From assembly GCF_015706575.1 (NCBI RefSeq), contig NW_024037058.1, positions 12,483,547-12,547,546 of the forward strand: a DNA stretch of 64,000 nt, in the 5' to 3' direction. Positions 57,990-64,000 of the stretch are shown piece by piece. Positions within the stretch are counted from its first letter, which is position 1; each line of letters begins with the position of its first letter. A program made the position numbers and the translations under genes. The stretch is from Patiria miniata (lineage: Eukaryota; Echinodermata; Asteroidea; Valvatida; Asterinidae). The notes below the pieces were generated by a model that saw only the letters and a list, made by a program, of their open reading frames with translations, did not search any database and was not told the DNA's origin.

Positions 57990-59036
57990 TGAGCCTTCGC
58001 AAAATCTCAGATCGATGTTTTAATATTAATTTACATGATCCTGCCTATTTAATTCAAGATAAATTAACTGCGTAACCCCTTAATTATTATATTTGTTTTG
58101 GTAATTAGTTGTTAAATCATGGCATTATTATTTTTTAATTGAACGTGAAGTAGCGTTGGAAAACTGAATAAAACATTTGATCAATTAACCGAACTATTTG
58201 GAAGTTTGTGTTTGTTTTATATACGTATTGAATTAAATTGAATTGAAAATGATTTATTAGAAATGAAATCAATATTGCAGCCCACAATAACATGATTTAC
58301 ACAAAGATAACAAAAAGGTGACAATCAAAGATTAAAATTAACATCAATTAAAATAGATAGATTGCGTTAAATTAACAGTAAAATGTCGTTAAAAAAGTAT
58401 TAAAGGGGATGAACAACATTTAATTTGGCTGTAATTTTCAGAAATAAATGGATTTGGAGGATTAGTATGTTATAGCAAATATTATTAAACTGACTTTTTT
58501 TACGTTGTGGGCTTGTAGATGCTGGAAAAATCAAGAAAACCAATCACGTTCTTGTAGTTTGGTTCCCTGATTCCACTTAAAATGAAATGGAGCAATTTAC
58601 AGACTTTGGGGGTTGTAAGGCGGTGGGACAATCAGTCTAGCAGGCTTGTACTCCTTCACAGGTGTGTAATCAAAAGCCACTTTCTCCAACGCTGGTCGGC
58701 CGATCAGCTTTGCAAAAATTACACCTGTTCTTGAAAATGTCAGCACACCAGGAGGCACATTTTTACAGGATGCTTTAGACTGTCATTGCCTAACAATCCA
58801 ATAAGGTATTTGGTTATAATTTGATACTGTTTTTGATGTTTGCAAATGCTGTATCTTCCCTTTAAAAATTTATTTGGAAACAAATTAAAAGATAATGTCC
58901 ATTAAGAACAAGGTAAACAAAATGTCCAGGATACTACATGATGAGAAAGGAGAGTGCAAGATAAGAAAGGTTTGTTATTGAACATGTCTTTGATGAAATT
59001 ATGAATTATACAATTCTTTGAACAGTACAGGGCGAG
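57990..59036. other. Intergenic, nothing recognised
   Basis: AT-rich and outside the duplicated unit. No feature supported. Confidence 0.4.
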
Positions 59037-59050
59037 TAAAAAAAAATGTC

Positions 59051-59832
59051 CCTTTGGATAATTCTTCGTCTCCCACAGAAAATGGGAAAGGTTACCAGTT
59101 TTTCTCTTCAGCCATCAATCAGTCTGCGTATCAACCACAGTTTATAAAAGTTTTACTGATAGGCTATTCCGCCTTGCATGAATAGGATACAGGCCTTTCT
59201 TCGTCAGTACACCAAACCAACACATTGTTCAGAATAGGCCTTTTGCTATGAACACAATGGCAACATTGGGCCTCAGGACAATGAAGGAAATAAATGGAAT
59301 AATAGGACATCCATCAAATGGAATTGCATTTATTGAACTTGAAACTGAATTACAGATAAGGTTCACATTTTCACTATCCTGCTTCTCGACCCTCCACCCG
59401 TCCGTCATTCAGATCAATGCATAGTTGTGCCCATTATCCTCATTGTATCCGTGTTCTTGTGAGGGCTTGGATTTCAAAAGTAATTCGTCGGCGAAATTCC
59501 CGCAGAAGGTTTAGCACAATGCGGTACGCCCAGTCCTTGAGGTAACCCCCCCCCCCCAAAAAAAAATCCAAGGAGATACCTGTTAGATATGGAGATCTTG
59601 GCGTCCCCTGTTAAAGTTCTTGTTTGTGCCATTAAATAACGTTAAATACCCTATAAAAATATCAGGTAGTATTTTGGGGTAGTTACAAAGAAAGGCCTGT
59701 TTCTTTTGCATGCATAGATAAAATGCAGTGAAATCTGTACTGAATGTGATCAAAAACTAGATCGAATCTTGTCTGAAGAGAATAACTTCTAACCTTTTCC
59801 ATTTTGTGGGAGACAACGAATTATCCAAACGG
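59051..59832. mobile_element. Inverted-repeat element with about 45-bp ends
   Basis: The left end CCTTTGGATAATTCTTCGTC, continuing CTCCCACAGAAAATGG (59051 on), is matched by the complement of 59789-59832 (CCATTTTGTGGGAGACAACG, then AATTATCCAAACGG). The interior of about 700 bp has a C-run/A-run (59548-59567) and no gene. No target duplication identified. Confidence 0.65.
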
Positions 59833-59849
59833 AAATATTTTTGGGGGAA

Positions 59850-61812
59850 AAGGTCTTTAAAATCAGTAACTGAATACAGCTTTGCATGTTTGGTCAGTGG
59901 GCTTGTTGGGCCAATATGCATTTTTGTTTTTGTACAATCTGTGAAACTCTCAGGATGACCTATGGATACCCCAACAAGTACGAAACCACTACTTTAATCC
60001 ATATTTGTTCAGACCATTTAAAAGGCGGAGCCATGACATTATAAAGGGGGTGGGCTTAGCGCGAAAGCTCTTTAACGAAGGAAGGACGGAAAGTGGTCCT
60101 CGGGCCTTTGATACTGATAATCTGCCAAAGGCCACTGTGAGTCACCTGAGTACTGTAGCAACCAAGTGCTTAACGTAAAAAAAATCAAGTACACTTTGGC
60201 TGTATACAAATTTGGTGTTTTATACCATTATCATCTAGATATGTCCCTTTTTATCAAGCGTCCACCTTTAATACTGCACTTTGTTGTTGGCGACTTAGTT
60301 GGCGCCAATTGTCAGTGCCAAGCCTTAACAACAAATCAACTACAGCAAATCGTAGGACATTGGCGGGTCACAAAGCGATCAGATACCATGCCGAGTGGTT
60401 TTTCAAAATTAAATCCTGCCATTTTCCGGCTTTTCGATTCCCTCAACCATGATTCCCGACGTCGTTCCACACTCGCATGCAGCTAAAGCAAAATGTGCGA
60501 ATGCCGCTGGTGATTGATCGCTACTTCTCTGTGCGGCTGTTAAGAGTTTTACACACACTTGTCAGGTTAATTTTTAGCCGAAATATTCGCATTGTTTTGT
60601 GATCACACAACGGCGGCTAATTTGTTGTACCTCAGATTGACCAGTGTGCAAACAACGCGTAAAAGTGCTTGATAACTGTGTCGCCGTGACTGATTAATTC
60701 GTCGAAATACCAGCGGGTCAGAACAGGTAGCGCAACTTCCGCTTAGAATTCATTAGGTCGGAAATGACGACAGCGGCCAGTAGAATGCACAATGATCATC
60801 TGTTGCCGAGAGACATCCGCCAAGAGACCCCGTGACAACAGCGCCACCATCACTAGGTGTTTTGACGCACGTAGCATGCAAGTTCAGTTTAAAAAGTGCA
60901 CGATTAACGGAGGGAAAATTAATGCATTACTTTGAATCCAGACCATGGACCGTGTTGCCCTGCGAATTCTGAGCATGCATTGGTAAACGAAAAGAAGAGC
61001 AGGCATGGCAACCATTGCATCACTTAAATATTCGTATTTAGCGAAGTCATCAATTGCTGAAAGCAAGATGTAGACTTTTGTAATTGAGTCTTTGATTTTC
61101 TGTCTGCGCAAAGTTCAGGCCAAGGGGAGGTAAACATCTCCATTCTCTTCTTTGTCTGGTTCATTAGATTATGGTGTTCGCGGTTCATCCTGTTGTGTAA
61201 AGCGTGCTAAGGAAAGTGCTGACACTCCCTCGATATGATTGTCTCATGGGACGTGAGTGGACTTGGATAATGGCTTAAACGTGCTCGAGAATCACACTAA
61301 TAAATCACTCGGAGACGGGCGACACCGCTAAATGAATAATACGCCCACAGTGCTACACCGGCTTGTTTGTTACGTGTCAAGATCACATACAGTGAGTGCC
61401 GAGTGGTTTGCCTCATTACTGAATTAAAAAGGTGTATTTTGTTCTACTAATGCATCAGATGTTAGAGGCTTTATCAAACTGTTTCGTGCGCATATGATAA
61501 GCGCAACGCGCTTTTAGACTAAAGAACAAAATTAAGCGGGCAGAAAGCAGTCGTCTGGCTGCAGTCGTACTGCCTGCAGTTATGCTACAACAGGACCATC
61601 GCTTATTTGACAATTCTGATGTCTCGCTATAGATTTGTAGAATTCATCTCACGTTTCTTCGGAGGATTTTTGGATGGTAAGCGAAGATTTATCCATCATA
61701 CCTTCATTTGCAGAGCAGTTCCCTGACTTATCACTTTGACTCGACCCAGCTTTGTGGGGAAAAACCCCATGAGTGAATCAGTTGGGTCGTTGGTGAAGTC
61801 ATCGGAAACACA
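59850..61812. other. Upstream region of the GPCR gene
   Basis: An open frame at about 60166-60486 has no recognisable family features and is probably chance. No clear promoter element could be assigned. Confidence 0.35.
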
Positions 61813-63039
61813 ATGGAAATGAACGCTTCTATCATAAACACCACCTCAGTGTATGAGGTTGTGGATTATGCTACCACAGACCGAGCAAAGGCGATCGGCC
61901 TTGTGATTTACAACGTGTTCATCATCGTCATAGGCGTGCCGGGAAACTGTCTCATTCTCCGCGTGTATTGGGGCAAATCCCACAAGTGCAGCACTCACAT
62001 CTTAATCATGGGACTAGCCGTAGCCGACCTGACCATCTGCCTGCTGCGTTTATGGGATGTGACATTGAATTCTTCGATCCTGTCAGGGACAGATATTCCC
62101 GATCTGACTGAAACTTTCAACAGTTTTGACTATACGGCAGTTGGGACCTCCATCATGGTGACTGCCGTGATTGCGCTGGATCGCTACGACTGCGTGTGCC
62201 GGCCCAACCGGCGCCTCATGACCCACCAACGTGCTAGGAAGGCCCTTCTAATCGCTGTGGTACTCTCTGTGGCCGTAAATGTGCCAGTATACGTAAGAGC
62301 GTCCCTGGACGGCTCTCACGTTTCGCTTTCTCTCGATGTGGTTATATACATTTTTCAAGTCACCTCGTTCGTTCTACCCATAATGATGATATCTGCGTGT
62401 TACAGCATTGTGTTTCTCGCAATACGGAAACACGTCAAAGTTCGAGTGCTTCACCCAAAGGATGACCAAATACTGAACATCCAGACTGACTGGTCGACCA
62501 GATCTCATCCGTCCATATGCGTTTCCACTGTGTCAAGGCAGGTAGGTGTATCCACTAGGCCGCTTGGTCTCTCTCCTGGACGGGTCGAGAGACGCCACAG
62601 ACGGCAAAACCGTGAACTCAGCCACACTCAAAAACGGACAACCTCTAAAGATGGGAAAGCCAAGGACAGACAACAGCAGCTCATTGGTCGCAGAAACGTT
62701 GTGGCCAACTCGTCTACTGCTGATAGTGGAGCGGCCAGATCAACTCAGCCACCTCGAAGGCCAGGGCCCGTCTTCCGACGCACCCAAGGCCCTTCGCCAG
62801 CACTTCAGCGCCGCACCACCGTGATGCTATTCATCACCAGTGTCGTATTCATACTCTGCTGGCTGCCGTACTGGGTCAAGGCCTTGTTGGAAATCTTTGG
62901 AGGAAAATCGGACTTTCTGGACACCTTCATGGAAGTCCTTTACATAAACAATGCCATCAATCCGTTCATTTACGGGCTAGCTAACAGACGATTTCGGAAG
63001 GACTGTAAGAATGTCTTCCGTAAGATGAGAATATGCTGA
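61813..63039 (+). CDS. Class A (rhodopsin-type) G protein-coupled receptor, orphan
   Basis: Single-exon, 408 aa, seven-helix receptor of the plasma membrane. Seen: N-terminal sequons at N4 and N9; TM1 GN (N45); TM2 LAVAD (D72); TM3 ending DRY (123-125); TM6 CWLPYW (349-354, toggle W350, P352); TM7 NPFIY (383-387); then a short basic tail ending in Cys. The third intracellular loop is long and very basic (about 210-335), as in receptors that couple and desensitise through that loop. Odd: no cysteine at the 3.25 place (Thr100 there) and none in extracellular loop 2, so the usual disulfide is missing, and TM4 (about 143-161) lacks the conserved Trp. Asp106 stands at 3.32, the amine-anchoring place in aminergic receptors, but other amine-receptor marks are not evident. 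The ligand is unknown. The start ATG sits in AACACAATGG. Confidence 0.9.
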   Translation: MEMNASIINTTSVYEVVDYATTDRAKAIGLVIYNVFIIVIGVPGNCLILRVYWGKSHKCSTHILIMGLAVADLTICLLRLWDVTLNSSILSGTDIPDLTETFNSFDYTAVGTSIMVTAVIALDRYDCVCRPNRRLMTHQRARKALLIAVVLSVAVNVPVYVRASLDGSHVSLSLDVVIYIFQVTSFVLPIMMISACYSIVFLAIRKHVKVRVLHPKDDQILNIQTDWSTRSHPSICVSTVSRQVGVSTRPLGLSPGRVERRHRRQNRELSHTQKRTTSKDGKAKDRQQQLIGRRNVVANSSTADSGAARSTQPPRRPGPVFRRTQGPSPALQRRTTVMLFITSVVFILCWLPYWVKALLEIFGGKSDFLDTFMEVLYINNAINPFIYGLANRRFRKDCKNVFRKMRIC

Positions 63040-63640
63040 TATGAAAGAATATTCAGTGGTGTTTGCTTTGGTCCGCATTGCCTTGTCATGTTGCCTTGAA
63101 CATTAGTTTGGAATGAGCTTTTCATCATCTGCTTCGCCCGACAAATGATGTGTTAGTTACTCAGTCGGTCGCTCCATTGCTCGATTACGGCTTTGTCTTT
63201 TTTCATGTATTATTTGTTTAATCAAGATTCAAAGGTTTTTATTTTCTTTCGACGCGTCAAATCACATGTATAGTTCTGATTAAACGTAATAACTTTTGAA
63301 TTGATATTTTTTTAGCTTTCAGTTTTAGATTTTGATTTTCGCCGGTGCAATTTGATATGCATGCTCGTAAAATACATTAACTTACAAGACATCATCCCTT
63401 CCCTAGATACATTATTACACCTGCCTCATCGGTGATAGGGACGTATCTGGGTTTTTTTCGGGCAAGCTGTGATGAAATATAATGTCAACAGTCACTGCAG
63501 GAATTCCTAAAAGAAATGATAAATGTCAGGCGATAATTAAAAATCCTAGGATATAAAGGTGTTTTTCTTTAAAAGCTGAGCTTTTTCCTAGCTACAGTTC
63601 AATCGGTGCTGCTCCATCGGTGCAAAACATGGACTTAAAC
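63040..63640. other. GPCR 3' flank, nothing recognised
   Basis: AT-rich; probable 3' UTR followed by intergenic sequence. No strong AATAAA signal was noted close to the stop. Confidence 0.35.
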
Positions 63641-63644
63641 ACCT

Positions 63645-64000
63645 GTCCTGGAAAAGTCACTTTACGGCACCTTTGCTCGAATGTTGAGAGCTGTACTCAA
63701 CATCAGCTGGATATATCATATTAATAACACTGATCTGTATGGGGAACTCCCTAGGATTGGGGAAAAAATTGCCTTTAGAAGGAGGGAATTAGCAGGACAT
63801 TGCCACCGTCATCACGAGTTACCCGGGAACAAGCTAATACTCCGGGAGCCGGCACATGGAAGAACACACAGAGGCAGACCAAAGGCATCAAACATCAATG
63901 TACTGAAGAGGGATCGACACAGGGGTGGACGAGACAAATGAGCTAGATGCGTGCTTGAGGAATTGGATGGATGGAGGATCCGTGCCAGGGCTCGGTTGTG
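63645..64000 (+). mobile_element. LINE reverse-transcriptase C-terminal fragment, cut by the window edge
   Basis: Reads LEKSLYGTFARMLRAVLN, then ISW, LYGELPRIGEKIAFRRRE, LAGHCHRH-ELPGNKLILREP and HRGRPK, then LKRD, the standard C-terminal region of many LINE ORF2 proteins. The frame shifts once in the last part, where DACL and then RIRARARL lie in different frames. The 5' part of the element is absent here. Confidence 0.8.

Noticed and set aside
60166-60486. A 106-aa protein upstream of the GPCR
   Set aside because: No recognisable domain, no splice context and no copy elsewhere in the window; probably a chance frame.

Overview
The window looks like nuclear DNA from a non-vertebrate deuterostome, most likely an echinoderm or a close relative. 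The genes have small exons with canonical GT-AG introns. Intergenic and intronic DNA is full of tRNA-derived SINEs, LINE tails and short inverted-repeat transposons with long G or C runs. There is a Neverland-type Rieske oxygenase, an enzyme known from arthropods, nematodes, sea urchins and some chordates. The species cannot be fixed from the sequence alone.

Layout. About 1-5978 is non-coding with several mobile elements. A TMEM26-like membrane protein gene runs 5979-28525 on the plus strand: three coding exons, with a first intron of about 20.8 kb that holds most of the window's small transposons. Its 3' side (28526-34280) carries a LINE tail, a GTACTCG-rich repeat interrupted by a hAT-like element, and an old duplicated repeat block. 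Two tandem plus-strand copies of a seven-exon cholesterol 7-desaturase (nvd / DAF-36 family) gene follow: copy A 36331-43119 (432 aa) and copy B 45790-56744 (431 aa). Every splice site, intron phase and catalytic motif could be read in both, and both look intact. The duplicated unit is about 34.3-44.35 kb for A and 44.35-58.0 kb for B. A single-exon class A GPCR lies at 61813-63039, and a LINE reverse-transcriptase tail runs off the right edge.

How the genes relate. The two oxygenase copies should perform the same step, 7,8-dehydrogenation of cholesterol, the entry to ecdysteroid or dafachronic-acid-like steroids. Their promoters share two nuclear-receptor-like half-site motifs and an inverted CCAAT box, but only copy B has a clear TATA box. 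TMEM26 and the GPCR show no obvious functional link to them.

No wholly new multi-gene system was found. The most unusual content is (i) the tandem Nvd pair with conserved exons and diverged introns, (ii) a GPCR lacking several near-universal class A residues, and (iii) a set of short transposons with striking internal architecture: TACGCA iterations, a 235-bp hairpin with 8-bp target duplications, a CACGAAG-iterated element, and G-tract MITEs of two superfamilies.
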